64,000 nt of DNA, taken from NCBI RefSeq assembly GCF_001424385.1, contig NZ_LMPO01000001.1, forward strand, positions 498,476 through 562,475, written 5' to 3'. Below the pieces are notes generated by a model, which was not told where the DNA came from, searched no databases, and was given only the letters and a program-made list of their open reading frames with translations. Source of the stretch: Curtobacterium sp. Leaf183 (GTDB lineage Bacteria; Actinomycetota; Actinomycetes; Actinomycetales; Microbacteriaceae). The position numbers and the translations under genes were made by a program. The stretch's first letter is position 1, and every line of letters begins with the position of its first letter. Of this stretch, positions 8,162 to 16,270 are shown piece by piece.

Positions 8162-9115
8162 CTACGCCCCCGGCTCGCCGGCGACGATCGCACGCAGCCA
8201 GTCCCGCGCCTCGACGAACGCCTCGTCCGAGTAGCGCAGCGGCACCTCGGACTCCAGCCGGTCGGCGCGCGGGTACGACCCGAGGAACGTCACGCGCGGG
8301 CTGAACCGCCGCAAGCCGAGCAGCGCGTCGGCGACCCGCTCGTCGAGCACGTGCCCGTCCAGGTCGATGACGAACCGGTAGCGACCGAGCTCGTCGCCGA
8401 TCGGCCGCGAGGACAGCAGCCCCATGTTGATGCCCCGGGTCGCGAACTGCTCGAGCATGTCGACCAGGGCCCCCGGGTGGTCGGCGGGCAGCTCGACGAT
8501 GACGCTGGTCTTGTCCGATCCGGTGCGCTCGGGGATCGCCAGGGTCTTCGAGACGAGCACGAACCGGGTGACGGCACTGGCGTTGTCACCGATGGAGTCG
8601 GCCAGCACCGCCAGGTCGTAGTGGTCGGTGATGCCGGGGGGCGCCACGGCGGCGTCGGCGGTCGGCTGGTCGTCGAGCAGCGCGGCCGCGGCGGCGACGT
8701 TCGACGACGCGGGGATGTGGCCGTGGCCGCGCACGTTCGCCTCGAGCCAGTGGTGCGTCTGGGCATAGGCCACCGGGTGCGCGTTCACGGTCCGCACGTC
8801 GGCGAGCGCGGTGCCGGGCCGGGCGACGAGCACGAAGTCGACGGGGACCAGGTACTCCCCCACGATGCGCACGCCGGGGATGCGCGCGAGGGCATCCTGC
8901 GTCGCGCTGACCCCGCCGTCGACGCTGTTCTCGATCGCGATGACGGCCCCGACGGACCGGCCGGACATGACGTCGTCCAGGGCCTCGCCGACGTTGTTCA
9001 CACTGCGCCAGGGCTTGCCGGCCGCCGCGTCGACGAGCTTGAGGGCCGCCTCGGTGAAGGTGCCGGCGGGTCCGAGGTAGCTGTACGTGTCGGGCTCGAC
9101 GTCGGGCTGGCTCAT
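8162..9115 (-). CDS. pheA: Prephenate dehydratase
   Basis: A 317-residue monofunctional prephenate dehydratase converting prephenate to phenylpyruvate in phenylalanine synthesis. The start SYLGPAGTFTEAAL and the AIENSVDGGV segment match the PDT domain, and the catalytic Thr-Arg-Phe triplet appears as VTRFVLVS. A C-terminal ACT domain (about residues 190-275, with the GINMGLLSSRP segment) should bind phenylalanine for feedback control. The start at 9115 is preferred over upstream codons because TAGGCT (9123-9128, minus strand) lies 7 nt before it. Confidence 0.93.
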   Translation of the reverse strand: MSQPDVEPDTYSYLGPAGTFTEAALKLVDAAAGKPWRSVNNVGEALDDVMSGRSVGAVIAIENSVDGGVSATQDALARIPGVRIVGEYLVPVDFVLVARPGTALADVRTVNAHPVAYAQTHHWLEANVRGHGHIPASSNVAAAAALLDDQPTADAAVAPPGITDHYDLAVLADSIGDNASAVTRFVLVSKTLAIPERTGSDKTSVIVELPADHPGALVDMLEQFATRGINMGLLSSRPIGDELGRYRFVIDLDGHVLDERVADALLGLRRFSPRVTFLGSYPRADRLESEVPLRYSDEAFVEARDWLRAIVAGEPGA

Positions 9116-9203
9116 GCGGCCGAGCCTATTGCAAGCACCAACAGCCCCCGGCGCCGCCGCCACAGCGGGGCTGAAGCACCCGGCGCCGACACCATCCCGG
9201 CGC

Positions 9204-9749
9204 TCAGTCCGTCGCCGTCCCCGTCAGCCGCGCCTCGCAGATCGCGGTGTCGTCCTCGTCCCGCGGGTAGGTCACCGCCGCGAAGCGTCCCTCGGGATCG
9301 AGCCGTGCCAGCAGCGAGCGGGTGATGCCGTCGAGGGCCTCGACCTGGTCGTCGGTCAGCGCGTCGATCACGAACTGCCGTGCCGTGCGGACGTGGTCCG
9401 GGGCCGCGTCGACGATGGTCGCGTAGCCGGCGTCGGTGAGCCGCACGTCGGTGGCACGTCGGTCGTCCGCCGAGGGGCACCGCGACACCAGCCCGCGCTT
9501 CTCGAGCCGGGAGACCACGTGCGACAACCGGGGCAGCGAGGCGTTCGTCGCCGAGGCCAGGGCCGACATCCGCAGCGTGCGCCCCTCGGTCTCGGACAGC
9601 ATCGCGACGACCATGTAGTCGAAGTGCGTCAGGTCGGCGTCACGCTGCAGCTGCTGGTCGAGCGCCGCCGGCAGCAGCTCCATGACGGCGACGAGCTTCA
9701 TCCAGGCGCGCAGTTGTCCGCGCGTCAGCCAGGGCACCTCGTCGGTCAT
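9204..9749 (-). CDS. MarR family transcriptional regulator
   Basis: A 181-residue winged-helix regulator. Residues 45-135 carry the MarR domain, with recognition-helix sequence NASLPRLSHVVSRLEKRGLV and the wing CPSADDRRATDVRLTDAG. The ligand and targets are unknown. The start at 9749 follows TAGGAT (9756-9761, minus strand) by six bases. An inverted repeat at 9767-9784 covers the -35 position and may be its own operator. The gene starts 9 nt after the end of the molybdo-oxidoreductase partner gene on the same strand. Confidence 0.88.
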   Translation of the reverse strand: MTDEVPWLTRGQLRAWMKLVAVMELLPAALDQQLQRDADLTHFDYMVVAMLSETEGRTLRMSALASATNASLPRLSHVVSRLEKRGLVSRCPSADDRRATDVRLTDAGYATIVDAAPDHVRTARQFVIDALTDDQVEALDGITRSLLARLDPEGRFAAVTYPRDEDDTAICEARLTGTATD

Positions 9750-9758
9750 GACCCCATC

Positions 9759-10217
9759 CTACGAAATGGTTGTCGTTTCAACCACCCTGGGAGTCGAGCT
9801 CCGCCGCGCGGTCACCCAGCCCACGACGAGCACGGCAACGACGACGACCAGCAGCGCGCCCTCGACCAGGAGCAGCCGGGTCGTGTAGTCGAACGGCACC
9901 ACGGTCGGGTTCTTCGCCCCGTGCGCCTTCGCCGCGATCTCGGGAAGCACCACGAGCGCGAGCACGCTGCCGAGCACGACCGCGGTCTGCACCACGACGA
10001 GCACCCACGTCCGGAGTGCCCGTCCGGCGCGTCGGAGACCGAGCCCGACGAGCACCACGAACGGGGACAGGATCGCGTCGTGCAGGACCACCGCGGCGAT
10101 CAGCCAGGTCGCGAGTCCGCCGATCCGGTTCGGCCGGACGGTCTCGACCATCGTGTACGCACCGAACGCCAGCACGAGCACACCGAGGACGACGAGCACG
10201 ATCCGTGTGGCCCTCAT
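9759..10217 (-). CDS. Small membrane protein, partner of the molybdo-oxidoreductase
   Basis: A 152-residue protein with about four predicted membrane helices (near residues 5-25, 35-60, 68-92 and 115-138). I do not recognise the family. The start codon overlaps the stop of the upstream molybdopterin oxidoreductase gene by four bases (ATGA, 10214-10217), so the two are translationally coupled. It could help anchor or electronically couple the enzyme, but it shows no cysteine motif or clear haem-ligand pair. The AKAHGAKNPTVVPFDYTTR segment between helices 3 and 4 would be extramembrane. Confidence 0.72.
   Translation of the reverse strand: MRATRIVLVVLGVLVLAFGAYTMVETVRPNRIGGLATWLIAAVVLHDAILSPFVVLVGLGLRRAGRALRTWVLVVVQTAVVLGSVLALVVLPEIAAKAHGAKNPTVVPFDYTTRLLLVEGALLVVVVAVLVVGWVTARRSSTPRVVETTTIS
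9767..9784 (-). promoter_or_regulatory. Inverted repeat over the MarR gene -35 region
   Basis: TGGTTG (9767-9772) and CAACCA (9779-9784) are inverted copies spaced by 6 nt. On the minus strand the second arm reads TGGTTG and lies 17 nt before the TAGGAT hexamer, so a bound regulator would block the promoter. It also overlaps the 3' end of the membrane-protein gene. Confidence 0.45.
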
Positions 10218-11497
10218 GACCGCACCTCGATCCGCTCGATCCACTTGGTCTGCAGCACGCCGGGTCGTCCGGGGGCGATGATCCGCGCCGGGAACCCGTG
10301 GTCCAGGTCGAGCGTCGAGCCGTTGAGCTCGAGCGCGACCAGGGTCGTCGGGTCCGAGGCGTACTCGGGCCCCATGTCCATGATCCGGTAGCCGCCGTGG
10401 CGCTCGAGGCTGGTCACCCGGACGCTCGACCCCGGGTCCGCCTGCACCGCGGCCAGCAGGTCGCGCATCCGCACTCCCTTCCACGTCGCCATCTGACTCC
10501 ACCCCTCGACGCACGAGATCGGCAGCTCGACCTGAGCCATCCCCAGCGCGACGAGCTCGGCGCGCGAGAACGTCCGCGTCACCGCAGGCCCCGCGACCGT
10601 GAGCGTCCAGTCGGCCGCCGTCGCCGTCGCCAGCACCCCGGCGGCACGCGCCGTCCGGTTCACCGGCAAGGCGTTCGGCCCGATGTGGCGCCGGCGCGGT
10701 GCGAAGACGTTGAACGGCTCACCGAGCTCGGACGACTGCCCCACGGTCAGGACGACGACACCGGCCGTCGCGGCCGCGACACCGGCGAAGAAGCCGCGGC
10801 GCGCGATGCGCTCGCGCCGGACCGGACGGGAGGCTCGGGGCGACTCCGCCCCGTCGGTCGCGCTGGCAGCGGGGGAACCGTCCGCCCAGCGCATCACGCG
10901 ACCCGTGATCCCCCGCGGGTAGGTGGCGGACCCGCCCCGGGCCTCCGCGGCGTACTCGGGCAGCTCGCTGCCCACCGCACCGTCGTACACGAACCGGCCC
11001 TCGGCGTCGTAGGCGTCCCGCTTCCGCCAGTAGCGGGCGATGATCCGCAGCTTCGCGGCGATGTGGATGGCGAGCGAGCCGATGAGCACGTACGACAGCG
11101 CGTAGTGGACCTGGCGGAACGGGAACGGCCACGGGTACCACTGGTAGGTGTTCACGAGCCCGGTGCCGACCTGCACGACGGCCGCGGAGACGAAGACCGC
11201 GATCGACACGCGCTCGAGCAGGTGCAGCACGCCGCGCACCGGCGGGTCCTGCGCGAGCGCGGGCATCACCGTGTTGAGCTTGGCGAACAGCAGCGGGATG
11301 ATCGCGATCCCCGCGGTGATGTGGAGCCCCTGCGTGAACTGGTAGAGCTGCGTCGGCCGCGTGGGGAACCGCATCCAGGGCAGCGGGTCCTGCAGGAAGT
11401 GGCTGTAGACGCCGGTGCCGAAGCAGATCAGGAACGCGATGCCGAGCAGCCGGCCGAGCACGACCGCGGTCCGGGCGTTGCGGTTCGGGGACGCCAT
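10214..11497 (-). CDS. Membrane-anchored molybdopterin-dependent oxidoreductase (sulfite-oxidase fold)
   Basis: A 427-residue fusion protein. The first 170 residues contain about four helices with histidines in membrane segments (His59 in QGLHITAG, plus QVHYALSY and LAIHIAAK), as expected for a cytochrome-b561/ferric-reductase-like anchor. A basic linker follows, then a twin-arginine-like RRGFFAGVAAA helix, then a sulfite-oxidase-fold Moco domain with the molybdenum-ligand cysteine at about residue 329 in SCVEGWS. The substrate is unknown. I chose ATG 11497; a GTG at 11530 is an in-frame alternative. Its promoter overlaps that of the divergent GT87 gene. Confidence 0.85.
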   Translation of the reverse strand: MASPNRNARTAVVLGRLLGIAFLICFGTGVYSHFLQDPLPWMRFPTRPTQLYQFTQGLHITAGIAIIPLLFAKLNTVMPALAQDPPVRGVLHLLERVSIAVFVSAAVVQVGTGLVNTYQWYPWPFPFRQVHYALSYVLIGSLAIHIAAKLRIIARYWRKRDAYDAEGRFVYDGAVGSELPEYAAEARGGSATYPRGITGRVMRWADGSPAASATDGAESPRASRPVRRERIARRGFFAGVAAATAGVVVLTVGQSSELGEPFNVFAPRRRHIGPNALPVNRTARAAGVLATATAADWTLTVAGPAVTRTFSRAELVALGMAQVELPISCVEGWSQMATWKGVRMRDLLAAVQADPGSSVRVTSLERHGGYRIMDMGPEYASDPTTLVALELNGSTLDLDHGFPARIIAPGRPGVLQTKWIERIEVRS

Positions 11498-11554
11498 CGC
11501 GGACCGGGCGTCGTGCAGTGAGCGACGCACGATCGTCGGTAGCCTCGACGCACC

Positions 11555-12997
11555 ATGCGACTGCGACTCGGCCATCCCCTGTCCACCGTGATCGCCGTCG
11601 TCGGCGTGCTGGCCCTGGCGGGCGTCATCGCCGTCGGCATCACGCATCTGGGGTTCCTCCGGTCCGGTCATCGAACACCATTCGTCACGTGGACCCTGAT
11701 CGCTTGGGCGGTGTTCGTCATCGCGGTCCTGGCGCTGCGGTCCGTCCCGGCACGACTGGTGACCATCATCGTCCTCGGCGGGGCGCTCGTGGTGGGACTC
11801 GCCGCACTCGTCGGCCCGCCGAACACGAGCACGGACTCCGCGCGGTACGCCTGGGACGGCATCGTGCAGAACGCCGGGGTCTCGCCGTACGCGCACACGC
11901 CGCAGTCCGAGGTCCTGGCACACCTGCGCCCGGACTGGCTGTTCCCGGACAAGGTGAACGGCACGTGCGACAACCTGAAGCCGCGGCTGCACGGGCTCGG
12001 CGACGGGGCGGACGGGCACTGCGTCGCGATCAACCGCGTGGACGTGCCGACGATCTACCCGCCGCTCGCCGAGATGTGGTTCGCACTCGTGCGGCTGGTC
12101 GTGCCGACGTCCGCGCAGTACATGCCGTTCCAGGTGGCGGGCCTGCTCGTCTCCCTCGGGGTGACCGTCGGGCTGCTCGTCGTCCTGCGCCGCCTCGGTC
12201 GCCCGGCGTGGTGGGCGGCACTGTGGGCCTGGTCGCCGCTCGTCGCGTCCGAGGCCGTGACCAACTCGCACGTCGACGTGCTGGGAGCCGCGCTGGCCAC
12301 GGCGGGCGCGGTGCTCGTGGCGTTCGGCCGGCCGATCTGGGGCGGGATCGCGCTCGGGGCCGCGACCGCCGCCAAGCTCATCCCGGCGATCGTCTACCCA
12401 CCGCTGCTCGGGCGGTGGCGGCACTGGTGGGCGATCCCGGTCGGCATCGCCGTGTTCGGGCTGCTCTACGTGCCCTACGTCGTCACGACGGGCGCGAAGG
12501 TGCTCGGGTACCTGCCGGGCTACTTGACCGAGGAGGGCTACGAGGACGGCTCCCGCTTCGCGCTCGTGTCGCTGGTGACGGAGGGCGACGCCGGCACCGT
12601 GCTCGTCGGGCTGCTCGTGCTGGCCGCGGCCGTGGTCGCGTGGCGGCTCTCGGACCCTGCACGCCCGTGGTCCGGCGAGGTCCTGATGATCGGCGTGACC
12701 TTCCTGGCCGTCACCCCGCGCTACCCCTGGTACGCGCTCCTGCTCATCCCGTTCGTGGTGCTGTCCGGCCGGTGGGAGTGGCTGTCGATCGCGCTCGCCA
12801 TCGCCCTGCGCGGCGTGTGGCCCTCGGTCGACGCGTACCGGTGGTGGCTCGGCGCGGCGGTCCTCGTGATCGTCGTCGTCACGCTCGTCCGGACCGACCG
12901 CGACGACTGGCTCCGGTGGCGGGACCGACTCGTGCCGTCCCGCATGCGCCGTCCGCGACCGGCACCGATGTCGCGCGACGTATCATCGCAGCCATGA
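11555..12997 (+). CDS. GT87-like integral membrane glycosyltransferase
   Basis: A 480-residue polytopic protein with about eleven hydrophobic helices, resembling the polyprenol-phosphate-sugar-dependent mannosyltransferases of family GT87/DUF2029. The first extracytoplasmic loop after helix 3 holds the aspartate-containing DSARYAWDG segment, where GT-C enzymes carry catalytic acids. It probably adds mannose to a cell-envelope glycan or lipid. TAGCCT (11540-11545) lies 9 nt before the ATG. The stop overlaps the moaA start by four bases, so a cell-wall gene leads a molybdopterin operon, which is an odd pairing. Confidence 0.8.
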   Translation: MRLRLGHPLSTVIAVVGVLALAGVIAVGITHLGFLRSGHRTPFVTWTLIAWAVFVIAVLALRSVPARLVTIIVLGGALVVGLAALVGPPNTSTDSARYAWDGIVQNAGVSPYAHTPQSEVLAHLRPDWLFPDKVNGTCDNLKPRLHGLGDGADGHCVAINRVDVPTIYPPLAEMWFALVRLVVPTSAQYMPFQVAGLLVSLGVTVGLLVVLRRLGRPAWWAALWAWSPLVASEAVTNSHVDVLGAALATAGAVLVAFGRPIWGGIALGAATAAKLIPAIVYPPLLGRWRHWWAIPVGIAVFGLLYVPYVVTTGAKVLGYLPGYLTEEGYEDGSRFALVSLVTEGDAGTVLVGLLVLAAAVVAWRLSDPARPWSGEVLMIGVTFLAVTPRYPWYALLLIPFVVLSGRWEWLSIALAIALRGVWPSVDAYRWWLGAAVLVIVVVTLVRTDRDDWLRWRDRLVPSRMRRPRPAPMSRDVSSQP

Positions 12998-14073
12998 CCG
13001 CCGTCGCACTCCCGGCCACCGGGCTGCTCCGTCGGGTCCGAGCCGAGTCCGCCGTCCCGCCCCGACCGGACGGCGACACCGGGCTCGTCGACCGCTTCGG
13101 CCGTCGCGCGGTGGACCTGCGCGTGTCGCTGACCGAGCGCTGCAACCTCCGCTGCACGTACTGCATGCCGGCCGAGGGGCTGCCCGTCATCCCCACCGAT
13201 GCGCTGATGACCGCGGCCGAGATCGAACGCCTCGTGCGGCTCGGCTCGGAGCACCTCGGCATCCGCAAGGTCCGGTTCACGGGCGGTGAGCCGCTGCTGC
13301 GCGCCGACCTGGTCGACGTCATCACGCGCTGCGCCGCACTGCCCGTCGAGCTCTCCCTCACCACGAACGCGATCGGGCTCGCCGCTCGCGCCCAGGCTCT
13401 GCATGACGCCGGGCTCACGCGCGTCAACGTGTCGCTCGACACCGTCGACCCGGACGTGTTCGCCACGGTGACCCGCCGGCCGTTCCTGGCGCGGGTCCTC
13501 GACGGCATCGCCGCGGCGGCGGACGCCGGGCTCGGGGTGAAGGTCAACGCGGTCCTGCTGCGGGGCGTGAACGACCACCTGGCGGTCGACCTGCTGACGT
13601 GGTGCCTCGAGCGCGGCCATGAGCTGCGGTTCATCGAGCAGATGCCGCTCGACCCCGGACACGCCTGGGACGGCACGTCCATGGTGACCGCTGCCGAGAC
13701 CCGCGCGATGCTCGGCGAGCACCACGTCCTGACCCCCGACGACGCGCCCCGCGACGGCGCACCGGCCGAGCGCTTCCGGGTGGCGTCCCGCGCGACCGGC
13801 GAGGAGCTGGGCACGGTCGGCGTCATCGCCAGCGTGACCGAGTCGTTCTGCGCCGACTGCACCCGCACCCGCCTGACCGCCGAGGGACACGTCCGCAGCT
13901 GCCTGTTCTCGGACGAGGAGTCGGACCTGCTGACCCTCATGCGCGACGGTGCCTCGGACGACCAGGTGCTCGACCGCTGGCGCCTGGCGATGTGGGCGAA
14001 GCCGCGCGACCACGGCGACGACGCGGACGGCATGGTGCACCCGTCCCGCGGCATGAGCGCGATCGGCGGATGA
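12994..14073 (+). CDS. moaA: GTP 3',8-cyclase
   Basis: A 359-residue radical-SAM enzyme that, with MoaC, turns GTP into cyclic pyranopterin phosphate, the first step of molybdenum-cofactor synthesis. The SAM cluster is bound by Cys50, Cys54 and Cys57 (CNLRCTYC), and the second cluster by Cys286, Cys289 and Cys303 near the C-terminus. The conserved Gly-Gly tail is present (SAIGG). Besides coupling to the upstream gene, it has its own TATCAT hexamer (12981-12986) 7 nt before the ATG. The moaD gene overlaps its stop by four bases. No moaC or moaE is in the window. Confidence 0.95.
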   Translation: MTAVALPATGLLRRVRAESAVPPRPDGDTGLVDRFGRRAVDLRVSLTERCNLRCTYCMPAEGLPVIPTDALMTAAEIERLVRLGSEHLGIRKVRFTGGEPLLRADLVDVITRCAALPVELSLTTNAIGLAARAQALHDAGLTRVNVSLDTVDPDVFATVTRRPFLARVLDGIAAAADAGLGVKVNAVLLRGVNDHLAVDLLTWCLERGHELRFIEQMPLDPGHAWDGTSMVTAAETRAMLGEHHVLTPDDAPRDGAPAERFRVASRATGEELGTVGVIASVTESFCADCTRTRLTAEGHVRSCLFSDEESDLLTLMRDGASDDQVLDRWRLAMWAKPRDHGDDADGMVHPSRGMSAIGG

Positions 14074-14315
14074 CGATGACCACGATGCGGTTCTTCGCCG
14101 CCGCGCGTGCCGCGGTCGGCGTGGACGAGACCACGGTCGACGCCGACACGCTCGACGACGCGCTGCGCGGGGTGGACGCCGCCGACGCGGACCGCTGGCG
14201 CACGCTGCAGGAGCGCTGCTCGTACCTGGTCGACGGGCTCAGCACCCGCGACCGGTCGACGCCGCTCGACGGTGTCGCACTCGTCGACGTGATGCCGCCC
14301 TTCGCCGGCGGCTGA
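14070..14315 (+). CDS. moaD: Molybdopterin synthase small subunit (MoaD)
   Basis: An 81-residue ubiquitin-fold sulfur carrier. It starts with MRFFAAARAAVG at residues 6-17, the typical first strand, and ends in PPFAGG, whose terminal Gly-Gly is adenylated and thiocarboxylated, plausibly by the MoeB-rhodanese protein encoded at 17139. With MoaE it inserts the dithiolene sulfurs into molybdopterin. The start overlaps the moaA stop (ATGA, 14070-14073), and the gene ends a three-gene unit. A family A repeat follows. Confidence 0.92.
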   Translation: MTMTTMRFFAAARAAVGVDETTVDADTLDDALRGVDAADADRWRTLQERCSYLVDGLSTRDRSTPLDGVALVDVMPPFAGG

Positions 14316-14320
14316 CGCCC

Positions 14321-14440
14321 GCACGTGCGCGGTTGCGCCGTGGTGCGCGCTTGCGCACGGTGCGCGGTTGCGCCGCGGTGCGAGGTTGATCGCTGGGTGC
14401 CCGGAAAGAACCTCGCACGGAGCGGTCATCCGCGCACGTG
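14321..14440. repeat. Dispersed repeat family A, copy 2
   Basis: About 120 bp between the convergent moaD and modC genes. Its core is a perfect 10-bp inverted pair, GTGCGAGGTT (14378-14387) and AACCTCGCAC (14409-14418), preceded by several GTGCGCGGTTGCG variants. It could act as a two-way terminator for the converging transcripts. Confidence 0.78.
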
Positions 14441-14447
14441 TTGGACG

Positions 14448-15473
14448 TCAGCGGGCCGGCGCATAGACGTCGAGCTCGTCGGGCTCGACGGCGATGCGGA
14501 CGAGGTCGCCGCGGGTCAGGCCCAGGCGGGACGCCGTGGCGATCGTCACGTCCGCGACGAGTTCGCCGGCGCGGACCCGGACCAGTCCGTCACGCGGCTC
14601 CAGACCGAGCACCGTGCGCTCCGGCCCGGCACCGTCCCGCGTCACGACGGCGGCCGTCGGGTGGTACGCGGCCAGGACGACACGACCGGGAGGCTCGGTG
14701 TGCGCCCGCGACGTCAGCTCGCCGCCGCCCTGCAGCAGGACGCCCCGGCCTGTGGCCGTCCCGGAGACCAGGGCCAGTCCCGAGAACGCGGCACCGAACG
14801 CACTGGTCGGGCGTCCGAGCACCCGGGCGGTCGGCCCCTGCTCGACGACACGACCGCGCTCGACGACCACGATGCGGGACGCCAGGGCGACGACCTCGAT
14901 CGGGTCGTGGGTCACGATGACGCTCGGCCGACCGGCGACGGCGATGCGCAGGGCGGCCCGGACGTCGTCGCGGGCCTCGACGTCGAGCGCCGAGGTCGGC
15001 TCGTCGAGCAGCAGCACCGCGGGGTCCGCGGCCAGGGCCCGGGCGATCGCGACGCGCTGGGCCTGTCCCCCCGACAGCGTCGCCGGCGCTCGGTCGGCCA
15101 ACGCGAGCGCGTCGACGGCGGTCAGCGCCCGGTCGGAGCGGAGCCGGGCCTCCCGTCCGCCCGTGCCGGCTGCGCGCGGACCGTAGCCGACGTTGCGGGC
15201 GACCGACTGGTCCGGGAACAGCTCCGGGCGCTGCGTGACCAGACCGACCCGACGGCGGTGGGACGGCACGGAGCGGTGCCCGTCGTCGACGGACCGGCCG
15301 GCGACCTCGATGCCGCCGGCGTCGATGCGCAGGAGCCCGGCGACGGCCTCGACGACCGAGGACTTGCCGGCGCCGTTCGGTCCGACCAGCGCCACGCACT
15401 CGTCGGTACCGACCACCAGGTCGACGTCGACGTCACGGTCGCGCAGGACGACGTGGGCGTGCATGCCGGTCAC
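14448..15473 (-). CDS. modC: Molybdate ABC transporter ATP-binding protein
   Basis: A 341-residue ATPase powering molybdate uptake. Walker A is GPNGAGKS at residues 31-38, the ABC signature LSGGQ at 132-136, and Walker B LLLDEPTSALD follows. The C-terminal third carries a TOBE-like domain (about 275-338), which in ModC proteins binds oxyanion and can regulate transport. It overlaps the modB stop by four bases. The order modA-modB-modC with 4-nt overlaps shows one operon transcribed from the promoter upstream of modA. Confidence 0.94.
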   Translation of the reverse strand: MTGMHAHVVLRDRDVDVDLVVGTDECVALVGPNGAGKSSVVEAVAGLLRIDAGGIEVAGRSVDDGHRSVPSHRRRVGLVTQRPELFPDQSVARNVGYGPRAAGTGGREARLRSDRALTAVDALALADRAPATLSGGQAQRVAIARALAADPAVLLLDEPTSALDVEARDDVRAALRIAVAGRPSVIVTHDPIEVVALASRIVVVERGRVVEQGPTARVLGRPTSAFGAAFSGLALVSGTATGRGVLLQGGGELTSRAHTEPPGRVVLAAYHPTAAVVTRDGAGPERTVLGLEPRDGLVRVRAGELVADVTIATASRLGLTRGDLVRIAVEPDELDVYAPAR

Positions 15474-16270
15474 GTCGTCACCGTCCGCGCTCCGCGGATC
15501 GACGTCGCGCCGATGACGACGACCGCCACCACGACCAGCACGAGTGCCAGCGCGACCGCGGTGTCCGGATCGATCTCCCGCTGCAGGTAGATCTCCAGCG
15601 GCAGGGTGCGCGTGACGCCCTGCAGGCTGCCCGCGAAGGTCAGGGTCGCGCCGAACTCACCGAGCGCCCGGGCGAAGCACAGCACGACGCCGGACGCGAT
15701 GCCGGGGAGCGCGCGCGGGATCGTGACCGTGACGAGCACCCGCGTGGGGCTCGCGCCGAGCGTCCCGGCGACCCGTTCGAGCCGGTCGCCACCGACGCGC
15801 AGCGAACCCTCGACGGATGACACCAGGAACGGCATCGCGACGAACGTCTGCGCCATCACGACCGCGACGGTGGTGAAGGCGATCCGGATCCCGTGGTCGG
15901 CCAGGAACCCGCCGACCGGGCCGATGCGCCCGAACGCGGCCAGCAGCGCGAGCCCGCCCACGACGGGCGGCAGCACCAGGGGCAGCAGGACGAGCGCCCG
16001 TGCGACGCCGATCCAGCGCGACCGGACGCGGGAGAACAGCACCGCGAGGGGCAGGCCGAGCACCAGTGCGATGCCCGTGGCAGCGGCCGCCGTGCCGAGG
16101 CTGAGTCCCAGGGCGGTGAGCGAGGCGGGTGCGGTGACCAGGGTGACGAAGGACGACCAGTCGACACGGCCGACCATCGCCAGGACAGGCACGACGACGA
16201 ACAGGCCGCCCACGACGGCCGGGACCGGCAGCCACCAGGGCGTGGCGGTGCGGCTGTGCGTGCGGGTCAC
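15470..16270 (-). CDS. modB: Molybdate ABC transporter permease
   Basis: A 266-residue inner-membrane permease with about six helices. The cytoplasmic EAA-type loop that docks the ATPase is seen as RVAGTLGASPTRVLVTVTIP around residues 175-195. The GTG start overlaps the modA stop (16267-16270), and this start gives the length usual for ModB. It forms the channel of the ModABC importer. Confidence 0.93.
   Translation of the reverse strand: MTRTHSRTATPWWLPVPAVVGGLFVVVPVLAMVGRVDWSSFVTLVTAPASLTALGLSLGTAAAATGIALVLGLPLAVLFSRVRSRWIGVARALVLLPLVLPPVVGGLALLAAFGRIGPVGGFLADHGIRIAFTTVAVVMAQTFVAMPFLVSSVEGSLRVGGDRLERVAGTLGASPTRVLVTVTIPRALPGIASGVVLCFARALGEFGATLTFAGSLQGVTRTLPLEIYLQREIDPDTAVALALVLVVVAVVVIGATSIRGARTVTT

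Noticed and set aside
10214..12424. A 736-residue open frame continuing upstream of the molybdo-oxidoreductase.
   Set aside because: The first ~309 residues are His/Arg/Gly-rich low-information sequence lying antisense to the GT87-like gene; the real protein begins at 11497 (or GTG 11530) with a membrane helix.
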